A stretch of DNA of 64,000 nucleotides from the NCBI RefSeq assembly GCF_026410085.1, contig NZ_CP112866.1, positions 992,001 to 1,056,000 of the forward strand, given 5' to 3'. Below, piece by piece: positions 8,751-17,682 of the stretch (positions within the stretch are counted from its first letter, which is position 1; each line of letters begins with the position of its first letter). This stretch comes from Pseudomonas quebecensis (lineage in GTDB: Bacteria; Pseudomonadota; Gammaproteobacteria; Pseudomonadales; Pseudomonadaceae). Below the pieces are notes generated by a model. It was given only the letters and a program-made list of their open reading frames with translations, did not search any database and had not been told where the DNA came from. A program made the position numbers and the translations under genes.

Positions 8751-10094
8751 TCAGAACTCGTGATCGGCGCTGTCCGGGTTCAGGTCGCTGATGCCCAGCT
8801 TGCCCGCTGCGGCTTCGATCGAACCGGTCTGCTTGACCAGCGCGGCGATGGCGTCGCGCACGATCTGGTTGCCGGCGTCGTTGCCGGCGGCGATCAGCTG
8901 GTCGTAGTGCTCACCCTTGTTGGCGTGATCAACCATGACCTGGATCTTCGCTTCGGTGGCCGCCAGGTCCGCTTTCAACGCGGTGTCGGCAGCCGGATCG
9001 GCCTTGGCCACCAGGGACGACAGGCTGGCGCCGGTCATTTTGGTGCCGTCGACACGGGTGTATTCGCCCAGGTAAACGTTACGGATACCCTTGGCGTCGT
9101 AGAAGTGCGAATTGTGGGTGTTGTCGCTGAAGCAGTCCTGCTCGTCTTCCGGCGAGTTGGCTTCCAGGGACACCTTCATACGCTCGCCGGCCAGTTCGCC
9201 CAGGGACAGACTGCCCATGCCGAACAACATTTTGCGCAAGCCGTCGGTGGCCGGTTCCGCCTCAAGGGTTGCGCGATAGTTGTCGGCGACGTTGGGTTTC
9301 CAGTTGCCGACCATTTCTTCCAGATCGCTGACCAGCAATTGGGTCACGGCGCTCAGGTAGGCCCGGCGACGCTCGTTGTGGCCGCCGGTGGCACCGGCGC
9401 CGGTCAGGTAGTCCGAGGCCTGGCGGTTGCCGGCACCGGGACCGGTGCCGTTGAGGTCCTGGCCCCACAGCAGGAATTCGATGGCGTGGTAGCCGGTGGC
9501 GACGTTGGCCTCGGAACCGCCCAGCTCATTGAGGCTGGCGAGTTTTTCCGGGGTGATGGTCTTTACGTCAACCTTGTCTTCGCCCAACTGGATCTGGGTG
9601 TTGGCGATGATGTTGGCGGTGGCGCCAGGGTTGCCCAGGGCATGCTCATAGGATTTGTCGACATAGTCGATCAGGCCTTCGTCCAGCGGCCATGCGTTCA
9701 CCTGGCCTTCCCAGTCGTCGATGATGGTGTTGCCGAAGCGGAACACTTCGCTCTGCAGGTACGGCACGCGTGCGGCGATCCAGGCGGTGCGCGCGGCTTT
9801 CAGGGTTTCATCGTTCGGCTTGGCGAGGAACGCGTCGATGGCGGTCTGCAGGGTTTTCGCGGTGGATTCGGCATCGCTGTAGACCGCGAACACCATGTCG
9901 GCATAGTGCGCGACCACTGCCTTGGCGGCGGCTTCGTCGACTTTTCCGGCAGGGGCGGCCGCCGCTGGAGCGGCAGTGCTGGCCGCCGGGGTCGGCGCCT
10001 GGGGCGCGGCGGCTTTGTCTTTACCTTCGCCGCAGCCGGCGAGAGAAATGGCAATGGCCAGCAGACTGGCGGTGGCCAGGGGCATACGAATCAT
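8751..10094 (-). CDS. Imelysin-family (peptidase M75 / IrpA-like) lipoprotein
   Basis: A 447-residue envelope protein with a lipoprotein signal: MIRMPLATASLLAIAISLAGC, lipobox LAGC, followed by an Ala/Pro linker and an imelysin domain. The family signature GxHxxE is seen as GYHAIEF near residue 200, and the C-terminus ends DLNPDSADHEF as is usual. Members bind or help take up iron; P. aeruginosa IcmP (PA4370) is the likely orthologue by length and neighbourhood. I chose the ATG at 10092-10094 because the AGGA upstream is correctly spaced for it and the signal peptide starts there; frames opening at 10103 or 10172 add residues that do not fit. A Fur-like sequence lies 58-76 bases upstream. Proteolytic activity is doubtful for the family. 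Confidence 0.9.
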   Translation of the reverse strand: MIRMPLATASLLAIAISLAGCGEGKDKAAAPQAPTPAASTAAPAAAAPAGKVDEAAAKAVVAHYADMVFAVYSDAESTAKTLQTAIDAFLAKPNDETLKAARTAWIAARVPYLQSEVFRFGNTIIDDWEGQVNAWPLDEGLIDYVDKSYEHALGNPGATANIIANTQIQLGEDKVDVKTITPEKLASLNELGGSEANVATGYHAIEFLLWGQDLNGTGPGAGNRQASDYLTGAGATGGHNERRRAYLSAVTQLLVSDLEEMVGNWKPNVADNYRATLEAEPATDGLRKMLFGMGSLSLGELAGERMKVSLEANSPEDEQDCFSDNTHNSHFYDAKGIRNVYLGEYTRVDGTKMTGASLSSLVAKADPAADTALKADLAATEAKIQVMVDHANKGEHYDQLIAAGNDAGNQIVRDAIAALVKQTGSIEAAAGKLGISDLNPDSADHEF

Positions 10095-10151
10095 GGCGAA
10101 CATCCTGCTTCGGTTGTTGAGAGGACGCGCGGAGGCCGCGCAAAACTGCGA

Positions 10152-10170
10152 CATAATGCGAAAGATTTGC
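10152..10170. promoter_or_regulatory. Possible Fur box upstream of the imelysin gene
   Basis: The 19 bases CATAATGCGAAAGATTTGC match the Fur consensus GATAATGATAATCATTATC at roughly 12 of 19 positions, with the left half (ATAATG) intact. Iron control is expected for imelysin-family genes, which supports the call, but the right half is weak. Confidence 0.35.
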
Positions 10171-10221
10171 ATTTTGTGTAAAGGGTTATGCGCGGGAAAT
10201 ATTCAGTATCGTTTTGCCCGA

Positions 10222-12273
10222 TTAGAGAATCGCTGCGTTATTGCGCTCCACCTGCTTCAAAAAAACCGCCAACTCCCGCGCCGGCAGGGGTTTGCTGTAG
10301 TAATAGCCCTGACCCTCGTGGCAGCCCTCGGCGATGATATAGGCCTCTTGCTCGGCGGTTTCCACGCCCTCGGCGATCACCTGCATGCCCAGGCTCTTGC
10401 CCAGCTGGATGATGGCTCGCACGATGGTGGCGTCGTCGTCATCATCGAGCAGGTCCTGGACGAAGCTCTTGTCGATCTTGATCTTGTCCAGCGGCAGACT
10501 TTTGAGATAACTCAGGGATGAATACCCGGTGCCGAAATCATCAATGGCGATCAACGCCCCCGAGCGCCGCAGGCTCAACAGGTGTTGAGCGGCGGTGCTG
10601 ATATCTTCCATCAGGCCGGTCTCGGTGACTTCCAGTTCCAGGCTGCGCGGCGGCAGGCGATAGATCTGCATCAGGTTGTTGACCACCCGCGGCAGCTCGG
10701 TGTGATGTAACTGCACAGTCGACAGGTTGACGGCCATGCGCAGGGTGGTGAAACCCTGATCGTGCCATTCGCGCAGTTGGCGGCAGGCATGGTCCAGCAC
10801 CCACTCGCCGATCGCGATAATAGTGCCGTTCTGCTCGGCCAGCGGAATAAACAGGTCCGGCGGTACCAGGCCATGTTCCGGGTGTTGCCAACGCAGCAAG
10901 GCTTCCACGCCGACGACGCGCTGCTCGCGGTAGCTGACCTGTGGCTGGTACACCAGGTGGAACTGGTCGCGGCTGAGGGCCTCGCGCAGGTCTTTTTCCA
11001 GCTCGCGGCGTCGGCGCATTTCGCTGTCGACGCTGGCGATATAGAACTGGTAGCGGTTGCGTGAGCGGCTCTTGGCCAGGGTCATGGTCTGTTCGGCTTT
11101 CTGGAGCAACTTCTCGGTACTGTCGCCATCTTCGGGGAACAGCGTAATACCGATGGTGGCGCGCAGGCGGATCTGTTCGTGGTCGAGGGCGAATTCCGCC
11201 TCGAGGTCGTCCAGGATGCTTTGCGCCAGTTCGGCAGCCTCATAGGGCTGGTCGATATCGGCCTGCACCAGCGCGAATTGGTCGCCGCCCAGGCGGGCGA
11301 GGGCGCCGAGCCGGCCGCTGTGGGCGCGCAGGCGGTCGGCCAGGGCCAGCAGTAATTTGTCGCCGGCCTGGTAGGTGAACTGTTCGTTGACGCTTTTGAA
11401 ATCGTCCAAGCCTACACACAGCACCGCCACGCGGCGCTGACGGCGGCCGGCGTCGGTCAGAATCTTGTCCAGTTGTTCCTGCAGTTTCTGGCGGTTCGGC
11501 AGGCCGGTGAGAAAGTCATACTGGGCCATGCGCAGCAGGCTGGACTCCGCCTCATGGCGCAGGTGCGTGTTACGTTCGATGGATTCAAGCAGTTGGTTGG
11601 CGGTATTGATCCACAACCCCAGTTCGTTGCGCTCGTGGCCCTTGAGCTGCGGGATCTTGTGCTCGCTCGGCCGGTCCGGGTTGATCGAGGTCAGGTGTTC
11701 GATAATCCGCGACAGCGGTTTGGTCAGCAGCCAGTGATAGACCAGATACAGCACCAGGCCCATGGCAAGGGCCCGCAACACCCCGGAAATGAAAATAATC
11801 ACCGAGTTGACGATAAACCCCTGGCCATAAGTGGCGGTATCGAGGGTGATGCTCAGGTCGCCGTAGTACTCGCTGTAGGGGCCTTTGCCTACCAGGGGGG
11901 TGGTGAAGGTGCGTTCCTGGCCAAGAATCAGATCGGTCAGCCAGCGGCTGGGAGCATGCTGCAGGGCGCGGCTTTTTTCCGCGAGCATGGTTTCGTTGGG
12001 ATGGCCAATGGAGGCCATGCGCACCGCATCGTCCTGGAACAACCCCTCGATGACCTGCATGCCCATCTCGCGGTCCAGGCTATACACCGCCTGGGTCGAA
12101 GGGTCGCGGAACATATCGAGGATGCGCTGGGCATCGCCGGCCACGGCCTGGCGCGTCTTGTAGGCATCAAACACGATCTGCGCCACGCTCAGCGCCACGC
12201 CCACGACCAACGCCGACAGCAGCACAACCCGTAGCAACTTCACCGACAAGCTGTTCTTGAGTTCCAGCTTCAA
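10222..12273 (-). CDS. bifA: Cyclic-di-GMP phosphodiesterase BifA (degenerate GGDEF + EAL)
   Basis: A 683-residue inner-membrane enzyme that breaks down c-di-GMP and so promotes swarming and restrains biofilm. A transmembrane helix at about 11-33 is followed by a periplasmic loop, a second helix (about 155-180), a HAMP-like linker, a GGDEF domain and an EAL domain. The GGDEF motif is degenerate (GGDQF, near residue 330), while EAL is intact (VEALLRW near 455, plus DDFGTGYSSL and the EGVET loop), so hydrolysis is expected. The start codon is TTG at 12271-12273, chosen because AAGGAA lies 7 bases upstream and the protein start MKLELKNSLSVKLLR fits the known BifA; no in-frame ATG is nearby. Order icmP-like, bifA, sodB, lysE, ACT, argP matches P. 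aeruginosa. Confidence 0.93.
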   Translation of the reverse strand: MKLELKNSLSVKLLRVVLLSALVVGVALSVAQIVFDAYKTRQAVAGDAQRILDMFRDPSTQAVYSLDREMGMQVIEGLFQDDAVRMASIGHPNETMLAEKSRALQHAPSRWLTDLILGQERTFTTPLVGKGPYSEYYGDLSITLDTATYGQGFIVNSVIIFISGVLRALAMGLVLYLVYHWLLTKPLSRIIEHLTSINPDRPSEHKIPQLKGHERNELGLWINTANQLLESIERNTHLRHEAESSLLRMAQYDFLTGLPNRQKLQEQLDKILTDAGRRQRRVAVLCVGLDDFKSVNEQFTYQAGDKLLLALADRLRAHSGRLGALARLGGDQFALVQADIDQPYEAAELAQSILDDLEAEFALDHEQIRLRATIGITLFPEDGDSTEKLLQKAEQTMTLAKSRSRNRYQFYIASVDSEMRRRRELEKDLREALSRDQFHLVYQPQVSYREQRVVGVEALLRWQHPEHGLVPPDLFIPLAEQNGTIIAIGEWVLDHACRQLREWHDQGFTTLRMAVNLSTVQLHHTELPRVVNNLMQIYRLPPRSLELEVTETGLMEDISTAAQHLLSLRRSGALIAIDDFGTGYSSLSYLKSLPLDKIKIDKSFVQDLLDDDDDATIVRAIIQLGKSLGMQVIAEGVETAEQEAYIIAEGCHEGQGYYYSKPLPARELAVFLKQVERNNAAIL

Positions 12274-12453
12274 AGGGGCATTCCTTGTCTCATGCGGGTG
12301 GCCTTCAATATGCCATGAGTATTGGCAATCTGGTGATGGCAGTCAAAGGAACATTGGGGCAAGGGCCGCTTTGGCGGTTTCGGCGGGAAGGTGCAGCGGC
12401 AACAGGCAAGGCGGACGGGTATCCGCCTGCTGTGTTCAGCGTGGGATGGGCGA

Positions 12454-12663
12454 TCAGTTGGAGAAGATCACCTGGCGCTTGGCAGTCTCCTGGGCGCTCG
12501 AGAAATCCACGGTTTTGTTTTGCGGTTCCAAAGCGTTGCCCAGGGCCTTTGCCAGTACATCGGCGAATGGCTGGGCGAGCGGTGCGAGCGATTTGGTGAT
12601 GTCGCCAGCGGCTTTGGCCAAGTCGCCGACGATCGGCAGTGCTGCGAGTGCTCCAATGGTCAT
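12454..12663 (-). CDS. Small hypothetical protein, 69 aa, amphipathic
   Basis: A 69-residue protein beginning MTIGALAALPIVGDLAKAAGDI with alternating small and hydrophobic residues, so probably amphipathic helices; it has a polar C-terminal third and no cleavable signal. A good ribosome binding site (GGAGAA) precedes the ATG at 12661-12663. It lies between bifA and sodB on the same strand, beyond the sodB terminator. A 7-bp inverted repeat (12409-12428) follows its stop. I do not recognise a family. Confidence 0.6.
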   Translation of the reverse strand: MTIGALAALPIVGDLAKAAGDITKSLAPLAQPFADVLAKALGNALEPQNKTVDFSSAQETAKRQVIFSN

Positions 12664-12744
12664 GGTTATTTCTCCGACAGGGGCAAGAGGCGAATTCCTC
12701 TCGCTCCTGCGTGGTCGTAACCAAGCGCCTGGTTCCGCCGCCCA

Positions 12745-12770
12745 TAAAAAAGCCCGGCAATCGCCGGGCT
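12745..12770 (-). terminator. sodB terminator
   Basis: AGCCCGGC (12751-12758) and GCCGGGCT (12763-12770) form an 8-bp GC-rich stem with a 4-base loop. On the minus strand it is followed by a run of six T (12745-12750), 19 bases past the sodB stop. Confidence 0.9.
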
Positions 12771-12789
12771 CTTGTACTGCAAGCGTTGC

Positions 12790-13386
12790 TTAGGCAGTGA
12801 AGGTCTTGCCTTCGAACTGCTCAGCCACGAACTTCCAGTTGACCAGGTTCCAGAACGCTTCCACATACTTTGGACGCACGTTGCGGTAGTCGATGTAGTA
12901 GGCGTGTTCCCACACATCGCAGGTCAGCAGCGGGGTGTCGCCGCTGGTCAGCGGGTTGCCGGCGCCGATGGTGCTAGCCAGGGCCAGGGAGCCGTCAGCC
13001 TTTTTCACCAGCCAGCCCCAACCGGAACCGAAGGTGCCGACGGACGTCTTGGTGAATTCTTCTTTGAACTTGTCGAACGAACCGAACGCCGCGTTGATGG
13101 CTTCAGCCAGCGCGCCGGTAGGTTGGCCACCGGCGTTCGGTGCCAGGCAGTTCCAGTAGAACGTGTGGTTCCAGACCTGAGCGGCGTTGTTGAAGATGCC
13201 GCCCGAAGAGGACTTGACGATCTCTTCCAGGGTCTTGCCTTCGAACTCGGTGCCAGGCACCAGGTTGTTCAGGTTCACGACATAGGTGTTGTGGTGCTTG
13301 TCGTGGTGGTATTCCAAGGTTTCCTTGGAGATATGCGGCTGCAGGGCATCGTGTGCGTAGGGCAGCGGCGGCAATTCGAAAGCCAT
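12790..13386 (-). CDS. sodB: Iron superoxide dismutase SodB
   Basis: Cytoplasmic enzyme that converts superoxide to oxygen and hydrogen peroxide. The 198-residue length and the metal ligands match E. coli SodB: His27 in EYHHDKHH, His74 in VWNHTFYW, and Asp157/His161 in CDVWEHAYY. Glutamine at position 70 (AAQVWNH) is typical of the iron form. I start at the ATG at 13384-13386 ([10 protein letters not shown]), preceded by AGGAG; the frame is open further upstream, but the extra residues are not SOD-like. Its own terminator follows. Neighbouring bifA and lysE are on the same strand but appear to be separate transcripts. Confidence 0.97.
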   Translation of the reverse strand: MAFELPPLPYAHDALQPHISKETLEYHHDKHHNTYVVNLNNLVPGTEFEGKTLEEIVKSSSGGIFNNAAQVWNHTFYWNCLAPNAGGQPTGALAEAINAAFGSFDKFKEEFTKTSVGTFGSGWGWLVKKADGSLALASTIGAGNPLTSGDTPLLTCDVWEHAYYIDYRNVRPKYVEAFWNLVNWKFVAEQFEGKTFTA

Positions 13387-13564
13387 GATGATTCTCCTAA
13401 TCAGGTCAGTTGCGGTGAGCGCAAGGCCGATCACGGGCGGCCAAACATGCGCCGGGGAGTTTGTACTCTTTGCGGCGCAGGGTCCGGATCATAGCACCGG
13501 GGGTGTGGCAAAACCACGCAACAACTGTGTGGGATAGAGGTTCCAGAGCGTTTTGGAATATCTG

Positions 13565-14164
13565 TCAGGCGTTGATCAATTGGTAGGCCACGCTGAACAT
13601 CATGCCAGCCACCAACAGGTCCAGCAGGCGCCAGGTCGAAGGCCGTGCCAGCCATGGGGACAGCCATGCCGCGCCGAGTGCGAGCGTGGCGAACCACAGG
13701 AACGAAGCGCTCGCGGCACCGGCGACATATGCGCCGGGTTCGGTTTGCTGGGCGCCCAGGGAGCCGATCAGCAACACGGTGTCCAGATAGACATGGGGAT
13801 TGAGCAGCGTCACCGCCAGGGCGCTGAGCAGCACCGCGCGCAATGAACGTACCTTGAGGCTGCCGCCCTGTTCCAGGCTCTGCTTGGAAAATGCCCGGCG
13901 CAGCGCCAGGGTGCCGTACCACAGCAGGAACGCGGCGCCGCCCCAGCGGGCGATCGCCAGCAGCACAGGGCTGTGCGCCAGTACTGTCGCGAGGCCGAAT
14001 ACGCCGGCGGCCACCAGTATCGCGTCGCACACCACACACAATGCCGCCACGGGCAAATGGTGTTCGCGGCGCAGGCTCTGGGCCAGTACAAAAGCGTTCT
14101 GCGAGCCGATCGCCATGATCAACCCAAGGGCCACCAACAGACCGTTAAGATAGCTTTGCCACAT
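13565..14164 (-). CDS. LysE/ArgO-family amino acid exporter
   Basis: A 199-residue inner-membrane exporter with about six hydrophobic helices. The family start (GLIMAIGSQNAFVLAQSLRR, residues 14-33) and the central NPHVYLDTVLLIGSLG motif identify LysE/ArgO, which exports basic amino acids, typically arginine or lysine. It begins 5 bases after the ACT-domain gene, so the two form one transcript. The divergently transcribed argP-like regulator 500 bases upstream is the classical activator of argO in E. coli, which supports an ArgO role here. The start ATG at 14162-14164 gives the usual length. Substrate is inferred, not shown. Confidence 0.9.
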   Translation of the reverse strand: MWQSYLNGLLVALGLIMAIGSQNAFVLAQSLRREHHLPVAALCVVCDAILVAAGVFGLATVLAHSPVLLAIARWGGAAFLLWYGTLALRRAFSKQSLEQGGSLKVRSLRAVLLSALAVTLLNPHVYLDTVLLIGSLGAQQTEPGAYVAGAASASFLWFATLALGAAWLSPWLARPSTWRLLDLLVAGMMFSVAYQLINA

Positions 14165-14169
14165 AAGGT

Positions 14170-14571
14170 TTACTCCGCAGTGGTCGCCAGTTGGCGCAGT
14201 ACGGCCATGGCGCGTTGGGCATCGGCGCGGCCGACAAACAGATGATCGTGGTAAAAACCGGCAATCACGTTGCAACTGATGCCGGCCGTGCCCAGGGCGC
14301 CGGCAAAAGCGGCGGTCAGGCCCACGGCTTCCAGGGCCGAATGCACATTTAAAGTGATCCAGGCGGCGATGTATTCGAACGCCAGTCCAGCCTGTTCTGC
14401 CTGTTGGCGTTCCACGATCAGGGTCAGGCCTTCCTGTTCGCGGAAGCTGCCAATCACTTCGCAGCCTGGCGGGATACGGGCGTCGGGCAGGGTACAAAAC
14501 ACGTAGTCACCGTCATTGAGGTGTGGGCTCATGCTGCGCAGCAGGGTTGCCAGGGCGGTTTCGCCGGCCAT
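14170..14571 (-). CDS. ACT-domain protein (DUF2241-like)
   Basis: A 133-residue cytoplasmic protein with an N-terminal DUF2241-like part (GETALATLLRSMSPHLNDGDYVFCTL) and a C-terminal ACT-type fold (AWITLNVHSALEAVGLTAAFAGALGTAGISCNV), a domain that usually binds amino acids. It is first in a two-gene operon with the LysE exporter and divergent from argP. A role in sensing or handling the exported amino acid is a reasonable inference, but no catalytic motif is visible. It corresponds by position to PA4364. Confidence 0.82.
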   Translation of the reverse strand: MAGETALATLLRSMSPHLNDGDYVFCTLPDARIPPGCEVIGSFREQEGLTLIVERQQAEQAGLAFEYIAAWITLNVHSALEAVGLTAAFAGALGTAGISCNVIAGFYHDHLFVGRADAQRAMAVLRQLATTAE

Positions 14572-14669
14572 GGGGTGGTTCCTTATTAAAGAGAGGCACT
14601 GCTGGCTATTGTCCCGGCGTAGGTTGTATAAGAAAAACCAATATTACTGATCGCTCATTAGAGAAACTG

Positions 14670-15563
14670 ATGTTCGACTACAAATTACTGTCCGCCCTGG
14701 CGGCCGTGGTGGAGCAGGCCGGCTTTGAGCGCGGCGCCCAGGTGCTGGGGCTGTCGCAGTCAGCGATTTCCCAGCGCATAAAACTGCTGGAGGCGCGTGT
14801 CGGTCAGCCTGTGCTGGTGCGAGCTACGCCACCGACACCCACCGAAATCGGCCGTCGCCTGCTCAACCATGTGCAACAGGTGCGTCTGCTGGAACGTGAC
14901 CTGCAGAGCCAGGTGCCGGCGCTGGACGACGAGGGCATGCCCGAGCGCTTGCGCATCGCCTTGAATGCCGACAGCCTGGCCACGTGGTGGGCCGAGGCCG
15001 TCAGCGGTTTTTGCGCCGAACAACAGTTGCTGCTGGACCTGGTGGTGGACGATCAGACGGTCAGCCTCAAGCGTATGCGTGCCGGTGAAGTGGCGGCGTG
15101 CATCTGCGCCAGCGAACGCCCGGTGGCCGGCGCCCGCAGTCTGTTGCTCGGCGCCATGCGTTATCGCGCGCTGGCCAGCCCGGCTTTTATTGCGCGGCAC
15201 TTTCCAAGCGGAGTGCGCGCCGACCAACTGGCCCGCACCCCGGCGCTGGTGTTTGGCCCGGATGATTTCCTGCAACACCGCTACCTGGCATCGCTCGGTG
15301 TGGACGGTGGTTTCGAACACCATTTATGCCCCTCGTCCGAAGGCTTTATCCGTCTCACGGAGGCTGGGCTGGGCTGGGGCCTTGTCCCCGAATTGCAGGT
15401 GCGCGACCAGTTGCAAAAAGGCGTACTGGTGGAGTTATTGCCAGATAAGCCGATCGATGTGCCGTTGTACTGGCATCATTGGCGCAACGGCGGGCAACTG
15501 CTGAACCTGTTGACCGGCCATCTGGCTCAGGTGTGTGGTCAATGGTTGGTGCCGTTGGAGTGA
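14670..15563 (+). CDS. argP: LysR-family regulator ArgP (IciA)
   Basis: A 297-residue LysR regulator, exactly the length of E. coli ArgP. The winged helix-turn-helix at residues 1-60 reads MFDYKLLSALAAVVEQAGFERGAQVLGLSQSAISQRIK in short, with the ArgP-typical FDYKLL start; the co-inducer domain follows. In E. coli ArgP responds to lysine and arginine and activates argO. Here it is divergent from the ACT-lysE operon, with 98 bases between start codons, so the same circuit is likely. I start at the ATG at 14670; the open frame upstream of it reads through the intergenic region and is not LysR-like. Confidence 0.92.
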   Translation: MFDYKLLSALAAVVEQAGFERGAQVLGLSQSAISQRIKLLEARVGQPVLVRATPPTPTEIGRRLLNHVQQVRLLERDLQSQVPALDDEGMPERLRIALNADSLATWWAEAVSGFCAEQQLLLDLVVDDQTVSLKRMRAGEVAACICASERPVAGARSLLLGAMRYRALASPAFIARHFPSGVRADQLARTPALVFGPDDFLQHRYLASLGVDGGFEHHLCPSSEGFIRLTEAGLGWGLVPELQVRDQLQKGVLVELLPDKPIDVPLYWHHWRNGGQLLNLLTGHLAQVCGQWLVPLE

Positions 15564-15615
15564 CGGCACGCGTCAAGGCAATAGCGATGAAAAATGAAAG
15601 GACACGGGGTAATAC

Positions 15616-16614
15616 ATGAAAATTCTGGTCACCGGCGCAAGCGGCTTCATCGGCGGGCGCTTTGCGCGTTTCGCCCTGGAGCAGGGCTTGGACGTGCGGG
15701 TCAACGGGCGGCGCGCCGAAGGCGTCGAGCACTTGGTCCGGCGCGGTGCCGAGTTTATCCAGGGTGACCTGAGCGACGCCGACCTGGTGCGCGAACTGTG
15801 CCGCGATGTCGAGGCCGTGGTGCACTGCGCCGGTGCCGTGGGGCTGTGGGGCAAGTATCAGGATTTCCACCAAGGCAACGTGCTGGTCACCGAGAATGTG
15901 GTCGAGGCCTGCCTCAAGGAGCGGGTCGGGCGTCTGGTGCATTTGTCCTCGCCGTCGATCTATTTTGACGGCCGCGATCACTTGGGCCTGACCGAAGAAC
16001 AAGTGCCCAAACGCTTCAAGCATCCCTATGCCGCGACCAAATACCTGGCGGAACAGAAAGTGTTCGGTGCCCAGGAATTCGGTCTTGAGGTGCTGGCGTT
16101 GCGCCCGCGCTTTGTGACCGGGGCGGGCGATATGAGCATTTTTCCGCGCCTGCTCAGAATGCAACGCAAGAACCGTCTGGCCATCGTCGGCGACGGCTTG
16201 AACAAGGTCGACTTCACCAGCGTGCACAACCTTAACGAAGCGTTGCTCAGCGGGCTGCTCGTCACGGGCTCGGCGCTCGGCAAGGCCTACAACATCAGCA
16301 ACGGCGCGCCGGTGCCGGTGTGGGATGTGGTGAATTATGTGATGCGCCAAATGCAACTGCCTCAGGTCACCCGGTATCGTTCCTACGGGTTGTCCTACAG
16401 CATGGCAGCGTTGAACGAAGCATTCTGTGCAATGTGGCCCGGTCGACCGGAGCCTTCGCTGTCGCGTCTGGGCATGCAAGTAATGAACAAAGATTTCACC
16501 CTCGACATCAGTCGGGCCAGGCATTATCTGGACTATGAGCCCAAGGTCAGCCTGTGGGCCGCCCTCGACGAGTTCTGCGGTTGGTGGAAGGCCCAGGACC
16601 CGAGCGGCGGCTGA
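15616..16614 (+). CDS. Extended SDR: NAD-dependent epimerase/dehydratase family protein
   Basis: A 332-residue Rossmann-fold oxidoreductase. The nucleotide-binding motif TGASGFIGG is at residues 6-14, the HCAGAVGLWG loop near 70, the SPSIYF region near 113, and the catalytic YAATK (Tyr-x-x-x-Lys) near 136. This pattern is closest to the 3-beta-hydroxysteroid dehydrogenase-like branch of extended SDRs. It follows argP after 52 bases on the same strand, but no metabolic link is evident. The substrate is unknown. Confidence 0.85.
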   Translation: MKILVTGASGFIGGRFARFALEQGLDVRVNGRRAEGVEHLVRRGAEFIQGDLSDADLVRELCRDVEAVVHCAGAVGLWGKYQDFHQGNVLVTENVVEACLKERVGRLVHLSSPSIYFDGRDHLGLTEEQVPKRFKHPYAATKYLAEQKVFGAQEFGLEVLALRPRFVTGAGDMSIFPRLLRMQRKNRLAIVGDGLNKVDFTSVHNLNEALLSGLLVTGSALGKAYNISNGAPVPVWDVVNYVMRQMQLPQVTRYRSYGLSYSMAALNEAFCAMWPGRPEPSLSRLGMQVMNKDFTLDISRARHYLDYEPKVSLWAALDEFCGWWKAQDPSGG

Positions 16615-16741
16615 GGTCACAACCGGCAACACACCGGGAACCGAATGTGCGGTGCCCGGTCGATCAATGCGGCGCGAGTGCGGTTTATACTCCCGTCGCT
16701 CGGCGTTCCAGCCAGCCACTTCGATGATTCAGGGTTGATCC

Positions 16742-17569
16742 ATGCGTAACGATGCCAACGACGATTTCGACAACGTTCCCAGCCTGCGGGCCGACCACGG
16801 GGACGACGAGGATTTCGAACCGACCCCCGCCACGTCGGTGCGCTCGCGCACCACGCCCGTGGTCAAGGTCAAGAGCGCCAGCACCGGCCCGCTGTGGGCC
16901 TTGGTCGGCGCGTTACTGATCGCCTTCGCCGGCCTGGCGTGGTGGAGCTTCCAGCAGATTTCCCTGATGGGCCAGCAATTGGTTGCGACCCAGGAAAGCT
17001 TTGCGCGCATCAGTGAAGAAGCGGCCGGGCGCCTGCAGGATATTTCCGGCAAGGTGGTAGCCAGCGAGGCCAACGTGAACAACGGCAGCGAGGCGCTCAA
17101 GCAACAGATTAAACAGCTGGAAACCCAATTGATGGAGCAGGGTAAGCAGCAGGTAGGCGTGGCCGGCCAGGCCACCGAGCTGGACAAACGTCTGGCCCAG
17201 ATGACCGCCAGCACGACCGACCTGTCCAACGCCAACGCCAAGCTGCAAGGCCAGGTGCAGGCCCTGACCGATGCCGTGGCAACCCTCAAGGCCGCCCAGG
17301 GCGATGCCGGCAAGCGCGATGCGGAACTCAAGGAGCTGGCCGCCGATGTGGCCGCCTTGAAAAAACAGGGCAATCCGAGCGCCGCGATTGCCCGTATCGA
17401 GCAGGAGCTGGTCGTGCTCAAGAGCGCGCAGGAGACGCAACCGCTCAACAGCGATGCGCCTACCAATAAGGAATTCGATGTGTTCCGCATCCAGACCACG
17501 CGCAATATCACCACCTTGCAAAGCCAGGTGCAGAACCTGCAGCGCCAGATCGGCACGCCTGCCCAGTGA
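16742..17569 (+). CDS. Single-pass membrane protein with long coiled coil, hypothetical
   Basis: A 275-residue protein with an acidic disordered N-terminus (residues 1-50), one transmembrane helix (about 56-75, PLWALVGALLIAFAGLAWW) and then some 195 residues of Ala/Gln/Lys/Glu-rich heptad sequence that should form a coiled coil. The positive residues just before the helix place the N-terminus in the cytoplasm and the coil in the periplasm. It resembles proteins loosely annotated as chromosome-segregation ATPase-like, but there is no ATPase motif. Function is unknown. Confidence 0.75.
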   Translation: MRNDANDDFDNVPSLRADHGDDEDFEPTPATSVRSRTTPVVKVKSASTGPLWALVGALLIAFAGLAWWSFQQISLMGQQLVATQESFARISEEAAGRLQDISGKVVASEANVNNGSEALKQQIKQLETQLMEQGKQQVGVAGQATELDKRLAQMTASTTDLSNANAKLQGQVQALTDAVATLKAAQGDAGKRDAELKELAADVAALKKQGNPSAAIARIEQELVVLKSAQETQPLNSDAPTNKEFDVFRIQTTRNITTLQSQVQNLQRQIGTPAQ

Positions 17570-17583
17570 TCGCACAAGTAAAT

Positions 17584-17651
17584 GTCACCGTCTGGTGACA
17601 TTTTCCGTCTCCTTCGTTACTTGCCCTCCGGTTGCCCTTGTTTAGACTCCG
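17584..17651 (+). promoter_or_regulatory. 68-bp promoter module, copy 1 (AGE isomerase)
   Basis: Three elements at fixed spacing: the palindrome GTCACC-N4-GGTGAC (17584-17599), CCTTCGTTACTTGC (17611-17624) and GTTTAGACTCCG (17640-17651). All recur at identical distances upstream of gtsA (18928-18995). The last block probably covers the -10 region (TAGACT), with TTGCCC at 17621-17626 as a poor -35, which points to activator control. The start codon is 32 bases downstream. Confidence 0.7.
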
Positions 17652-17682
17652 GTCATCCTACAAAAAACAATAAGGGCCACCC

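Noticed and set aside
8760..10181. 473-codon open frame on the plus strand opposite the imelysin gene
   Set aside because: It is a mirror of the real gene caused by high GC at third positions; composition (Gly/Val/Gln-rich) is not protein-like and there is no ribosome binding site.
12409..12428. AGGCGGA-N6-TCCGCCT inverted repeat as a terminator of the 69-aa gene
   Set aside because: Only 7 bp and no T-tract on the minus strand; too weak to list as a terminator.
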